A stretch of 64,000 nt of DNA, from NCBI GenBank assembly GCA_012839605.1, contig DUNA01000063.1, positions 1-64,000 of the forward strand, read 5' to 3'. Positions 24,483-32,918 of this stretch are shown here, piece after piece. The notes below the pieces were generated by a model, which searched no databases, was not told the origin of the DNA, and saw only the letters and a program-made list of their open reading frames with translations. The stretch's first letter is position 1. Every line of letters starts with the position of its first letter. The DNA is from Bacteroidales bacterium (GTDB lineage Bacteria; Bacteroidota; Bacteroidia; Bacteroidales; UBA932). The position numbers and the translations under genes are program-made.

Positions 24483-25001
24483 ATGGGTAACATAAAAGCA
24501 AAAAAAGTTAAAGCTGCAGATCTTGATTTGAAAGACCGGCTTGTAGCTATCAAGCGAGTCACCAAAGTAACAAAAGGCGGTCGCAATTTTACATTTACCG
24601 CTGTTGTTGTGGTAGGCGATGAAAAAGGAGTGGTAGGATACGGTCTGGGTAAAGCAGGTGAAGTAACATCTGCCATATCCAAAGGAATAGAAGAGGCAAA
24701 GAAGAATTTGTACCGTGTTTCCCTTCTTGGTGAAACCATTCCTCATGAAATCATAGGAAAATTTGGAGGAGCACGTGTCTTTATGAAACCGGCAGCCCCG
24801 GGAACGGGTGTAATAGCCGGAGGTGCCATGAGGGCTGTGTTTGAATCTGTAGGTATAAACGACGTATTGGCCAAATCTCAAGGTTCGTCCAATCCGCACA
24901 ACTTGGTAAAAGCTACGGTGCATGCTCTCTTGGAGATGCGCGATGCTTACGAAGTAGCCGGGGTACGTGGAATTGCCATGGACAGAGTATTTAACGGATA
25001 G
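24483..25001 (+). CDS. rpsE: 30S ribosomal protein S5
   Basis: 172 aa. The double-stranded-RNA-like N-terminal fold carries [21 protein letters not shown] and [15 protein letters not shown]; the C-terminal part has [24 protein letters not shown]5 contributes to decoding fidelity and mRNA unwinding at the entry channel. It starts 6 bp after rplR. Confidence 0.98.
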   Translation: MGNIKAKKVKAADLDLKDRLVAIKRVTKVTKGGRNFTFTAVVVVGDEKGVVGYGLGKAGEVTSAISKGIEEAKKNLYRVSLLGETIPHEIIGKFGGARVFMKPAAPGTGVIAGGAMRAVFESVGINDVLAKSQGSSNPHNLVKATVHALLEMRDAYEVAGVRGIAMDRVFNG

Positions 25002-25012
25002 GAGGAAAAGCA

Positions 25013-25192
25013 ATGGAAATTTGGAAAATCACACAAGTAAGAAGCAGCAATTCTGCTACAAAACGCCAGATTGCCACCTTGGAAGCTTTAGGACTCCGTA
25101 GGATCAATCACTTTGTTGAAAAAGAAGCTACTCCTGTAATCAAAGGGATGGTGGAAAAAGTACATCACTTGGTTAAAGTAGAAGTAAAGTAA
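25013..25192 (+). CDS. rpmD: 50S ribosomal protein L30
   Basis: 59 aa, MEIWKITQVRSSNSATKRQ and onward, with the conserved LGLRRINHFVEKEATPVIKGMVEKVHHLV core. L30 is a small 23S rRNA-binding protein. GGAGG at 25001-25005, 7 bp before the ATG, is a strong Shine-Dalgarno. Confidence 0.96.
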   Translation: MEIWKITQVRSSNSATKRQIATLEALGLRRINHFVEKEATPVIKGMVEKVHHLVKVEVK

Positions 25193-25205
25193 AGGAGGAA
25201 ACAAT

Positions 25206-25655
25206 ATGAATTTATCTAATTTAAAACCCGCAAAGGGCTCTGTGGCCAAGAGAAAACGTATTGGTCGTGGCGAAGGCTCCGGTCGCGGAGGCCAGTCTAC
25301 ACGTGGACATAAAGGAGCACAATCCAGATCCGGATACTCCCGCAAGCCGGGCTTTGAAGGCGGTCAAATGCCTTTACAACGTCGTGTTCCTAAATTTGGA
25401 TTTAAAAACAGGAGCAGAGTTGAGTACAAAGCCATCAATCTTTCTACTTTACAGGCTCTTCACGAGAAGACAGGTATTTCCGATTTTGATCCAAACGTGT
25501 TTATAGACCAAGGCCTTGTGTCTAAAAACCATTTGGTTAAAATTTTGGGAAATGGAGAGTTGCAAGCGAAATTGAATGTAACCGCACACGGTTTTTCCAA
25601 GAAAGCGAAAGAAGCTATAGAGGCTAAAGAAGGGAAGGCAGAAATTGTAGAATAA
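25206..25655 (+). CDS. rplO: 50S ribosomal protein L15
   Basis: 149 aa. The glycine- and arginine-rich N-terminal tail (KRIGRGEGSGRGGQSTRGHKG) threads 23S rRNA; the globular part ends in NVTAHGFSKKAKEAIE. AAGGAGGA at 25192-25199 is a strong Shine-Dalgarno 6 bp before the ATG and overlaps the rpmD stop codon. Confidence 0.98.
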   Translation: MNLSNLKPAKGSVAKRKRIGRGEGSGRGGQSTRGHKGAQSRSGYSRKPGFEGGQMPLQRRVPKFGFKNRSRVEYKAINLSTLQALHEKTGISDFDPNVFIDQGLVSKNHLVKILGNGELQAKLNVTAHGFSKKAKEAIEAKEGKAEIVE

Positions 25656-25674
25656 CCCAGAATAAGCCTGAAAA

Positions 25675-26994
25675 ATGAAGAAACTGATAGAAACCATAAA
25701 AAACATTTTCAAGATTGAAGAACTGCGTAATCGTATTGTTTACACAGTTTTGCTTCTTTTGATATACAGGTTGGGCAGCTTTGTGGTACTACCGGGAATA
25801 GATCCCATGCAATTGGCCAACTTGAAAGCGCAGACGACAGGCGGACTGATGGGGTTGCTGAATATGTTTTCCGGAGGAGCTTTTGGAAACGCATCTATAT
25901 TTGCTTTAGGTGTTATGCCTTACATTTCTGCTTCTATTGTCATCCAGCTTTTGGGAATTATGCTTCCCTATTTTCAGCGGATGCAACGGGAAGGAGAAAG
26001 CGGACAACGTAAAATCAACCAATGGACGCGCTATTTGACCATCCTTATTTTGGCACTTCAAGGACCTGCCTATCTTACAAACTTGCACGCCCAGCTTCCC
26101 GAATCGGCTTTCTTGTTGAGCGGGTTTTCGTTTAACATTTTTGCCACCATTGTGCTTATTGGAGGAACCATGTTCATTATGTGGTTGGGAGAAAGAATCA
26201 CCGACCGTGGATTGGGGAATGGTATTTCCTTGATTATTATGGTGGGGATTGTGGCACGCCTGCCCTTTGCTTTTACAGCCGAGGTAGGTGCTCGTATGTC
26301 ACAGACTGCCGGAGGCTTGCTGATGTTGGTTGTGGAATTGATCGTATTATTTTTTATCTTTATAGCTTCCATCGCCCTTGTTCAAGGTGTTCGCAAAGTG
26401 CCGGTGCAGTACGCAAAACGTATTGTAGGCAACAAACAGTATGGAGGAGTAAGGCAGTATATTCCTTTGAAGATTAACGCTGCCGGTGTGATGCCCATTA
26501 TTTTTGCTCAGGCTCTCATGCTCTTCCCCATGATTTTTGCCAGCTTTGATGCCACAAGAGGATTTGCAGCGGTCATGAGCAACATGCAGGGCTTTTGGTA
26601 CAACTTTGTATTTTTCATATTGGTAGTGGCTTTTACGTATTTTTATACAGCCGTAACCGTGAATCCTACCAATATGGCCGATGATATGAAAAAGAACGGA
26701 GGTTTTATTCCCGGTGTAAAGCCCGGTAAGAAAACAGCCGAATACTTAGATGCGGTCATGTCTCGCATTACGTTACCCGGTTCCATATTTTTGGGACTGG
26801 TAGCCATTATGCCGGTCTTTGCCCGTATGATGGGTGTAGATATGCAATTTGCACAGTTTTATGGAGGAACTTCGCTCCTTATTTTAGTGGGTGTTATCCT
26901 AGATACATTGCAGCAAATTGAAAGCCATCTTCTGATGCGTCATTACGATGGGCTGATGAAGACAGGAAGGCTGAAAGGCCGGTCCAACAGATAG
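25675..26994 (+). CDS. secY: Protein translocase subunit SecY
   Basis: 439 aa, ten membrane segments. It starts MKKLIETIKNIFKIEELRNR; landmarks are the plug/TM2 region GGLMGLLNMFSGGAFGNASIFALGVMPYISASIVIQLL, read in pieces along the chain, and the cytoplasmic C5 loop near PGVKPGKKTAEYL. It forms the inner-membrane protein-conducting channel with SecE and SecG. Its place after rplO is the standard one. Confidence 0.98.
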   Translation: MKKLIETIKNIFKIEELRNRIVYTVLLLLIYRLGSFVVLPGIDPMQLANLKAQTTGGLMGLLNMFSGGAFGNASIFALGVMPYISASIVIQLLGIMLPYFQRMQREGESGQRKINQWTRYLTILILALQGPAYLTNLHAQLPESAFLLSGFSFNIFATIVLIGGTMFIMWLGERITDRGLGNGISLIIMVGIVARLPFAFTAEVGARMSQTAGGLLMLVVELIVLFFIFIASIALVQGVRKVPVQYAKRIVGNKQYGGVRQYIPLKINAAGVMPIIFAQALMLFPMIFASFDATRGFAAVMSNMQGFWYNFVFFILVVAFTYFYTAVTVNPTNMADDMKKNGGFIPGVKPGKKTAEYLDAVMSRITLPGSIFLGLVAIMPVFARMMGVDMQFAQFYGGTSLLILVGVILDTLQQIESHLLMRHYDGLMKTGRLKGRSNR

Positions 26995-27015
26995 AAAAGA
27001 ATAGTTCTTTGTTTA

Positions 27016-27795
27016 ATGAGTTATATTAAAACCGAAGAAGAAATAGCGCTTTTGCGCGAAAACGGGATTTTGGTTTCCAAAACTCTGGCTGAAGTAGGCC
27101 GCCATGTAGCTCCGGGTGTGACGACAAAGGAGCTGGACGCATTGGCGGAAACGTTCATCAGGGACCACGGAGCCGAACCCGCCTTTCTTGGTTATAATGG
27201 TTTTCCCCATTCCTTATGTATCTCTGTCAATTCTGTGGTTGTACACGGAATTCCGAGCGACTACACGTTGAAAGAAGGAGATATTGTTTCCATTGATTGC
27301 GGAACAAAGTATAAGGGTTTTTTTGGAGACTCGGCGTACACATTTGCCGTAGGCCAGGTGTCCGAAGCGGCTGAACGTCTTATGCAGACGACTCGGCAAT
27401 CGCTTTTTGAGGGAATTGGGAAAGCTCTTGCCGGTAACCGCGTTGGCGATATCGGCGCTGCTGTTCAAAGGTACGTAGAGGAATACGGATACTCCGTCGT
27501 GAGAGAGATGGTCGGCCACGGAATAGGGAGCAGGTTGCATGAAAAACCTGACGTCCCCAACTACGGCAGACCCGGCCAGGGAAAACAGTTGGCAGAAGGG
27601 ATGGTTCTTTGCATAGAACCTATGATTAATGAAGGAGGAAGAGGCGTTTATATGGAACGCGACGGATGGACCCTGAGAACGGCTGATAACAGGAATTCAG
27701 CCCATTATGAACTTACAGTTGTGGTTCGTAAAGAGAAGGCAGAACTCCTGTCCACATTTGCCTTTATAGAAAGGCCTAATGATATAGATATTTGA
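27016..27795 (+). CDS. map: Methionine aminopeptidase, type I
   Basis: 259 aa M24 enzyme removing N-terminal methionine from nascent proteins. The metal ligands are in place: D in VSIDCGTKYKGFFGDSA (two aspartates), H in MVGHGIGSRLHE, E in CIEPMINEG and a late E in HYELTVVV. No N-terminal zinc finger. It lies between secY and infA as in other Bacteroidota. Confidence 0.97.
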   Translation: MSYIKTEEEIALLRENGILVSKTLAEVGRHVAPGVTTKELDALAETFIRDHGAEPAFLGYNGFPHSLCISVNSVVVHGIPSDYTLKEGDIVSIDCGTKYKGFFGDSAYTFAVGQVSEAAERLMQTTRQSLFEGIGKALAGNRVGDIGAAVQRYVEEYGYSVVREMVGHGIGSRLHEKPDVPNYGRPGQGKQLAEGMVLCIEPMINEGGRGVYMERDGWTLRTADNRNSAHYELTVVVRKEKAELLSTFAFIERPNDIDI

Positions 27796-27821
27796 TAACA
27801 TGAAGATTAAAGATTGACAAC

Positions 27822-28040
27822 ATGCCCAAACAACCTGCCATAGAAAAAGAAGGTGTCATTATTGAAGCATTATCCAATGCCATGTTCCGGGTGGAACTTG
27901 ATAACGGACATGTGATTATTGCACACATTTCCGGGAAAATGAGGATGCACTACATCCGCATACTGCCCGGTGACAGGGTACGGGTAGAAATGTCTCCCTA
28001 TGATCTTACCAAAGGTCGCATTACCTTTAGGTATAAGTAA
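27822..28040 (+). CDS. infA: Translation initiation factor IF-1
   Basis: 72 aa S1/OB-fold protein that binds the A site during initiation. It starts [19 protein letters not shown]; the core [29 protein letters not shown] is conserved, ending KGRITFRYK. It is 26 bp after map. Confidence 0.98.
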   Translation: MPKQPAIEKEGVIIEALSNAMFRVELDNGHVIIAHISGKMRMHYIRILPGDRVRVEMSPYDLTKGRITFRYK

Positions 28041-28061
28041 TACTATTTAAAGATTACAGTA

Positions 28062-28181
28062 ATGAAAGTAAAAGCATCCGTAAAAAAGCGCAGCGAAGAT
28101 TGTAAGATCGTAAGACGTAAAGGGCGTCTGTATGTTATTTGCAAGAAGAACCCCAAGTTCAAAATGCGCCAAGGAAAATAA
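28062..28181 (+). CDS. rpmJ: 50S ribosomal protein L36
   Basis: 39 aa: [19 protein letters not shown], then [20 protein letters not shown]. Two cysteines (C14, C27) of the zinc ribbon remain, but the first cysteine and the histidine are replaced (S11 and F34), so it should not hold zinc. It lies in its usual place between infA and rpsM. Confidence 0.96.
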   Translation: MKVKASVKKRSEDCKIVRRKGRLYVICKKNPKFKMRQGK

Positions 28182-28213
28182 CACGTAACATCTAAAAAAA
28201 AGGAATATACATT

Positions 28214-28591
28214 ATGGCACGAATAGCCGGAGTTGACTTACCTAACAACAAGCGCGGAGAAATAGGACTGACCTATATCTACGGGATAGGACGTAGTTCT
28301 GCCAATTCCATTCTTACCAAAGCCGGGGTTGATCCCGAGATTAAAGTAAAGGATTGGAATGACAATCAGATTGCGGCCATCCGTTCGACAATTGCAGAAG
28401 AATACAAAATTGAAGGTGAACTGCGTTCATCTGTACAAATGAACATCAAACGATTGATGGACATTGGTTGCTACAGAGGCATACGCCATCGTATTGGATT
28501 GCCTGTACGTGGACAAACGACTAAAAACAATGCCCGTACCCGTAAAGGACGTAAGAAAACGGTAGCCAATAAGAGGAAAGCAACCAAATAA
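28214..28591 (+). CDS. rpsM: 30S ribosomal protein S13
   Basis: 125 aa. It starts [26 protein letters not shown]; the helix-hairpin-helix and the signature [16 protein letters not shown] are followed by a lysine-rich tail contacting the P-site tRNA region. First of the alpha-operon-type genes. Confidence 0.98.
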   Translation: MARIAGVDLPNNKRGEIGLTYIYGIGRSSANSILTKAGVDPEIKVKDWNDNQIAAIRSTIAEEYKIEGELRSSVQMNIKRLMDIGCYRGIRHRIGLPVRGQTTKNNARTRKGRKKTVANKRKATK

Positions 28592-28602
28592 CGAGTAAGA
28601 TT

Positions 28603-28995
28603 ATGGCAAAAAAAACGAGTACTTCCAATAAGAAGAAAGTGGTCAAAGTGGATACCCACGGCCAAGCACATATTTCTTCTACATTTAACAATGTGATAGT
28701 TACCCTTACCAACAGCGAAGGACAAGTGATCAGCTGGTCTTCTGCCGGGAAAATGGGTTTTCGCGGTTCTAAAAAGAACACGCCGTATGCAGCACAAACA
28801 GCAGCTGCCGATTGTGCAAAAGTGGCATACGATATGGGATTACGCAAAGTAAAAGCGTATGTGAAAGGGCCGGGTTCGGGACGTGAGTCTGCCATTCGCA
28901 CCATTCACGGAGCCGGTATTGAAGTTACAGAGATAATTGACGTTACCCCGCTTCCTCATAACGGATGCCGTCCCAAGGCACGTCGCAGGGTATAA
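28603..28995 (+). CDS. rpsK: 30S ribosomal protein S11
   Basis: 130 aa. Core [23 protein letters not shown] and the C-terminal signature [18 protein letters not shown]11 is part of the mRNA exit platform. It starts 11 bp after rpsM. Confidence 0.98.
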   Translation: MAKKTSTSNKKKVVKVDTHGQAHISSTFNNVIVTLTNSEGQVISWSSAGKMGFRGSKKNTPYAAQTAAADCAKVAYDMGLRKVKAYVKGPGSGRESAIRTIHGAGIEVTEIIDVTPLPHNGCRPKARRRV

Positions 28996-29020
28996 TGGTT
29001 GACTTTTAAAATTAAAAACG

Positions 29021-29626
29021 ATGGCAAGATATATAGGCCCAAAGACAAAGATTGCACGTAAATTTGGTGAACCCATTTACGGACCTGATAAATACTTTGA
29101 AAGGAAAAATCACCCTCCCGGACAACACGGGACGGTTAGAAGACGTAGAAAAATTTCTGAATACGGCATACAGCTTAAAGAAAAACAGAAAGTCAAGTAT
29201 ACGTACGGACTGTTGGAACGCCAGTTCCACAACTTGTTTAAGAAAGCAAACTCTATGAAAGGGCGTACAGGTGAAAACTTGTTGCTTTTGCTGGAAAGCC
29301 GATTGGATAATATCGTTTTCAGAATGGGGATTGCTCCTTCCAGACAAGCTGCTCGCCAGCTAGTTACACACCGTCATATTACGGTAGATGGCAAAATTTG
29401 CAACATCCCTTCAGCCTTGATTCGTCCCGGATCTTTGGTGGCTGTCAGGGAACGTTCCAAAAACCTTGAGGTCATTCAGGAAAACATTTCACGTACCGTT
29501 AGCAAGTATCCTTGGATAGAGTGGGACGTGGCTTCTGTATCCGGAAAATTTTTGAATTATCCTGAAAGAACAGAAATTCCTGAACCCATCAACGAACAAT
29601 TAATTGTGGAGTTGTACTCCAAATAA
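29021..29626 (+). CDS. rpsD: 30S ribosomal protein S4
   Basis: 201 aa. It starts [19 protein letters not shown], followed by a zinc-free N-terminal region and an S4 RNA-binding domain ([30 protein letters not shown]). S4 nucleates 30S assembly and in E. coli represses the alpha operon. Confidence 0.98.
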   Translation: MARYIGPKTKIARKFGEPIYGPDKYFERKNHPPGQHGTVRRRRKISEYGIQLKEKQKVKYTYGLLERQFHNLFKKANSMKGRTGENLLLLLESRLDNIVFRMGIAPSRQAARQLVTHRHITVDGKICNIPSALIRPGSLVAVRERSKNLEVIQENISRTVSKYPWIEWDVASVSGKFLNYPERTEIPEPINEQLIVELYSK

Positions 29627-29641
29627 TTTTAAACTTTTACA

Positions 29642-30664
29642 ATGGCCATTTTAGCATTTCAAAAACCCGATAAAGTAATTATGCTGGAAGCTACCGATAC
29701 GTTCGGTCGTTTTGAGTTTCGTCCCCTGGAGCCCGGATACGCCACGACTATTGGTAATGCACTCCGTAGGATATTATTGTCCTCACTGGAAGGATATGCA
29801 CTGACACATGTCAGGATAGATGGTGTTGAACATGAATTTGCAACCATTCCCGGTGTCATAGAGAATGTAGTGGATATTGTTCTTAATCTTAAGCAGGTAA
29901 GGTTTAAGAGGATGATTGAAGATTTTGAGGAAGAAACTATTACCGTAACAGTTAAAGGCAAAGAAGCCTTTACAGCAGAAGACATTTCCGGACAACTGAA
30001 CTATTTCAAGGTGTTGAATCCCGATTTAGTGATTTGTCAGATGGAACCTTCTGTTACCCTCACTATGGAACTTCACGTAGGAAAGGGCCGCGGATATGTA
30101 CCTGCAGAAGAAAACAGGATAGAGAACGCACCTTTTGGGTTGATTGCAATGGATGCCATTTATACGCCCATAAAGAATGTTAATTACCTGATGGAGTATT
30201 TCCGTGTAGAGCAAAAAACCGACTATGAGAAGTTGATTCTGGAAGTAACTACAGACGGTTCTATTCATCCGAAGGATGCCTTAAAAGAAGCAGCAAAGAT
30301 ATTGATCCATCACTTTATGCTGTTTTCAGACGAGCGCATTAGTCTGGAATTGCCGGAAGAAGAGAAAGGAGCAGAATTGGATGAAGAATCTTTGCGTATG
30401 CGTCAGTTGCTGTTGACCAAATTGTCAGAAGTAGAGATTTCCGTAAGGGCGCTCAACTGCTTGAAAGCAGCAGATATAGAGACGTTTGCAGATTTGGTTT
30501 CTGTACCAAGACACGAATTGATGAAATTCCGAAACTTTGGGAAAAAGTCATTGTCAGAAATTGATTTACTCATGGAAAACATGAATCTTTCTTTTGGGAT
30601 TGACGTCACCAAGTATAATATTGAAAAGAAAGTAAAGAAGTATGAGACACAGAAAGAAGGTTAA
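29642..30664 (+). CDS. rpoA: RNA polymerase alpha subunit
   Basis: 340 aa. The N-terminal dimerisation domain (residues 1-235, [22 protein letters not shown]) and C-terminal DNA-binding domain (about 260-325, [29 protein letters not shown]) are both complete. It assembles the polymerase core and contacts activators. Its last 23 bp contain the rplQ start. Confidence 0.98.
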   Translation: MAILAFQKPDKVIMLEATDTFGRFEFRPLEPGYATTIGNALRRILLSSLEGYALTHVRIDGVEHEFATIPGVIENVVDIVLNLKQVRFKRMIEDFEEETITVTVKGKEAFTAEDISGQLNYFKVLNPDLVICQMEPSVTLTMELHVGKGRGYVPAEENRIENAPFGLIAMDAIYTPIKNVNYLMEYFRVEQKTDYEKLILEVTTDGSIHPKDALKEAAKILIHHFMLFSDERISLELPEEEKGAELDEESLRMRQLLLTKLSEVEISVRALNCLKAADIETFADLVSVPRHELMKFRNFGKKSLSEIDLLMENMNLSFGIDVTKYNIEKKVKKYETQKEG

Positions 30665-31496
30665 TTCACTAGGAAGGAAAGCCGGACATCGCAAGGCTAT
30701 GATGGCCAACATGGCTTCATCCCTCATTAAACATAAACGTATAGAAACAACAGTGGCTAAAGCCAAAGCATTGCGTGTATATGTAGAACCCTTGATTACC
30801 AAGTCGAAAAATGACACAACGCATTCCCGCAGAACGGTGTTTTCGTACTTGAAAGACAAGGAAGCAGTAAGTGAACTCTTCCGCGTTGTAGCTCCAAAAG
30901 TAGCTGATCGTCCGGGTGGTTACACACGTATTCTGAAAACAGGATACCGTCTTGGAGACGGTGCTGACATGGCCATCATTGAATTGGTTGATTTCAACGA
31001 AGCCGCATTGGCCGGAACAACCAAGAAAGAAGAGAAGAAAGGCACACGTCGCAGCCGCTCCCGCCGCAGTTCAACCGCCGCTCCCGCCGCCGCTGCTGCC
31101 GCCGAAAAAGCTGCTGCCGCCGAAAAAGCTCCTGCCGCTGAAAAAGCTCCTGCCGCCGAAAAAGCTCCAGCCGCTGCTGCTGAAGCCGCTCCCGTCAAGG
31201 AAGCTCCTGCAGAAGAAGTTGCTGCTCCCGCAGAAGAAACAGCTGTCGTAAAGGAAGCTGCACCTGCTGAAGAAGCTGCACCCGCCAAGGAAGCTCCTGC
31301 CAAGAAGGCTTCGGCCAAGAAGGAAACTCCTGCAGAAAAGCCTGCCAAGGAAGAAGCTCCCGTTAAGGAGGCAGCTGCTAAAAAAGCTCCTGCCAAAAAG
31401 GAAGCTCCAGCAGAAAAGCCAGCCGAAGAGGAAGCTCCTGCAGAAAAGCCTGCCAAAGAGGAAACTCCTGCCAAGGAAGAACCTGCAGCTGAATAA
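30642..31496 (+). CDS. rplQ: 50S ribosomal protein L17 with a ~160-residue low-complexity tail
   Basis: 284 aa against roughly 120-165 for the family. Residues 1-125 are a normal L17 ([21 protein letters not shown] to [12 protein letters not shown]). They are followed by a basic linker ([12 protein letters not shown], about residues 132-143) and then about 140 residues made almost only of A, P, E, K and V, including an EKAPAA repeat encoded by an 18-bp DNA repeat (about 31105-31180). The tail is in frame with no break and ends at a normal stop before the operon terminator. L17 lies at the tunnel exit, so the tail would be exposed there. Confidence 0.95.
   Translation: MRHRKKVNSLGRKAGHRKAMMANMASSLIKHKRIETTVAKAKALRVYVEPLITKSKNDTTHSRRTVFSYLKDKEAVSELFRVVAPKVADRPGGYTRILKTGYRLGDGADMAIIELVDFNEAALAGTTKKEEKKGTRRSRSRRSSTAAPAAAAAAEKAAAAEKAPAAEKAPAAEKAPAAAAEAAPVKEAPAEEVAAPAEETAVVKEAAPAEEAAPAKEAPAKKASAKKETPAEKPAKEEAPVKEAAAKKAPAKKEAPAEKPAEEEAPAEKPAKEETPAKEEPAAE
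31105..31490 (+). repeat. Low-complexity repeat encoding the L17 tail
   Basis: GAAAAAGCTCCTGCCGC-type units of 18 bp repeat in tandem at the start, then drift into irregular GCTCCTGC/AAGGAA blocks. Slippage and recombination would make the length variable between strains. Confidence 0.8.
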
Positions 31497-31546
31497 ATAT
31501 GTGGTACCGGAAACGTTAGTGGACGGTACACCATTCTAATCTATAC

Positions 31547-31572
31547 ATGCCGGCCAAACCAGCCGGCATTTT
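31547..31572 (+). terminator. Terminator of the ribosomal operon
   Basis: ATGCCGGC (31547-31554), 7-nt loop, GCCGGCAT (31562-31569), then TTTG. A strong 8-bp GC-rich stem 51 bp after the rplQ stop; the T-run is short. Confidence 0.75.
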
Positions 31573-31608
31573 GTATATATAGTGTCGCTCCCTTGTAAAA
31601 GCAGTCAC

Positions 31609-32499
31609 CTAAGGGAAGAAATTTTCAATAGGTATGTTTAGGCAGCGTGCTATCTGGCCACGACCGACTCTCTTCTGTCTTAGGATTTCTGCCACCTGAA
31701 TTTTATCCTTTTTAGAAAGCGTAACGTAAGACTCCCCTTTTTTATTATGCGATAGCCACTTGTCAATATATTGACAAATAACAACGTCGCTATATCTTCT
31801 TACTTTACTTGCAAGTTTTTCATAATTAAGCATGCCTCTTGCTTTTTCACCCATCCAGGATTCGATGGTAAGAGTAGTCCATTCATTTGTCGAAGACTTA
31901 TTCATATAAAAAGCAAATTTCCGAGAAGTACTATAATAATGCTCTACCATGGCACATTGAAGAATGTGTTCTTGTATGAGCAAACCGCCCTTATCTAAAG
32001 TAAAACCCGGAGGCAATTTCGTTGTCCAAGGTATGTGTTCTCGTTGCTCCTTCCAGGTGGTCAATGGAGTATGTTCCAAGTGTATACCTAAATCTTTCAT
32101 AAAGTAGTATCTGGCTGAACAATAAGGATATCCACTCGGGTAAGGCACCACATTGTGATGGACTCCATTTCTAAGAACATAGGTTATTCCGTCCAATATA
32201 TGGTTTAAATTTACTAGTTCCACCGAATGAAATCCTCTCGTTCCCAAAGGGCCTTTCCGTCCATATTTATTATTAAACCACTTTGTATAGCCATTACGCA
32301 TAGACCCGATAAATAAATCCGGATTGCTTGTTTCTGCTATAATGTGAAAATGGTTAGACATAAATGCGTACGCCAGCAATTCGGTATTATTCCGATAAGC
32401 AGACAGACATGCCCTATTTATACCTTGAATATAATCTTCCGGAACACGGAACATGATTTCAGGCGCGCTGACACAAAGATGATAAAGCTTTTTTTTCAT
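31609..32499 (-). mobile_element. REP-associated-type (Y1/HUH) transposase
   Basis: 296 aa. The N-terminal Y1 transposase fold carries the HUH motif in FMSNHFHIIAE near residue 53 and the RAYT-like stretch YTKWFNNKYGRKGPLG, with candidate catalytic tyrosines in ITYVLRN and SARYYF. The C-terminal third (KDKIQVAEILRQKRVGRGQIARCLNI) looks like a helix-turn-helix. Such enzymes nick single-stranded hairpins and are linked to REP palindromes; a palindromic element lies 100 bp upstream of its start. The gene is full length with no obvious inverted repeats bounding it, so it may be immobile or domesticated. Confidence 0.82.
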
Positions 32500-32601
32500 G
32501 AGATCTTCCCTTCAATCCAACAACGAATGGTCTAAAGTTAATGAATTCTTCCGTAAATCTTCAAGAAAGAGTAATTTTCCGATCCAAAATAGCTGTTTTC
32601 T

Positions 32602-32730
32602 ACTTACTACCTTTAAAAAAGAAGGTGCGGCAAAGCCGCGCATATAAGAAACCCCGGATCTTTTAAGGCCGGGGTTACCTTTTGCGTAGCTAAGCCCTCC
32701 CTTGAGGGAGGGTTTGGGAGGGTAGTAAGT
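32602..32730. repeat. 129-bp palindromic element with terminal inverted repeats (REP/MITE-like)
   Basis: ACTTACTACC (32602-32611) and its exact complement GGTAGTAAGT (32721-32730) bound three hairpins: GCGGC/GCCGC (32627-32639), AACCCCGG/CCGGGGTT (32650-32676) and CCCTCCC/GGGAGGG (32695-32712), the last followed by another TTTGGGAGGG. GCTGTTTTC (32592-32600) and GCTGTTTCC (32732-32740) flank it as near-identical direct repeats. This non-coding stretch (32500-32918) holds nothing else except the repeats at 32810-32870 and the tgt promoter. Confidence 0.6.
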
Positions 32731-32809
32731 CGCTGTTTCCGGGCCTAAGTGTTAACTCACGGATTGCCAGCAAGTTGTGGTGATTTTCCGTCAAGGAATA
32801 CTTATCACC

Positions 32810-32870
32810 CTCGGCCCAAAAAAGACACTTTGGGCGAGATTGGGCAAGATTTGGGGGAGATTTGTTGGGA
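32810..32870. repeat. Hairpin plus short tandem repeat upstream of tgt
   Basis: CTCGGCCCAAA (32810-32820) pairs with TTTGGGCGAG (32829-32838). The right arm begins three 10-11 bp imperfect units TTGGGCGAGA, TTGGGCAAGA, TTTGGGGGAGA, with a weaker fourth. It ends about 37 bp before the tgt -7 box. Confidence 0.5.
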
Positions 32871-32906
32871 AAAAACGGCTTTTGTACAGGAACAAGCCGA
32901 AAAGCT

Positions 32907-32914
32907 TATATTTG
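32907..32914 (+). promoter_or_regulatory. -7 box (TATATTTG) of tgt
   Basis: TATATTTG ends 4 bp before the ATG at 32919; TTTG at 32881-32884 is 22 bp upstream. A leaderless or nearly leaderless transcript is predicted. Confidence 0.55.
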
Positions 32915-32918
32915 TAAG

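Noticed and set aside
30920-31534. Minus-strand open frame of 204 codons rich in Ala, Gly and Ser
   Set aside because: It is the complement of the low-complexity L17 tail; GC-rich repeats keep the opposite frame open. No start signal or family similarity.
32500-32918. Inverted repeats bounding the transposase gene as a complete insertion sequence
   Set aside because: The 10-bp inverted repeats bound the palindromic element only; none were found on the far side of the transposase gene near 31570-31608.
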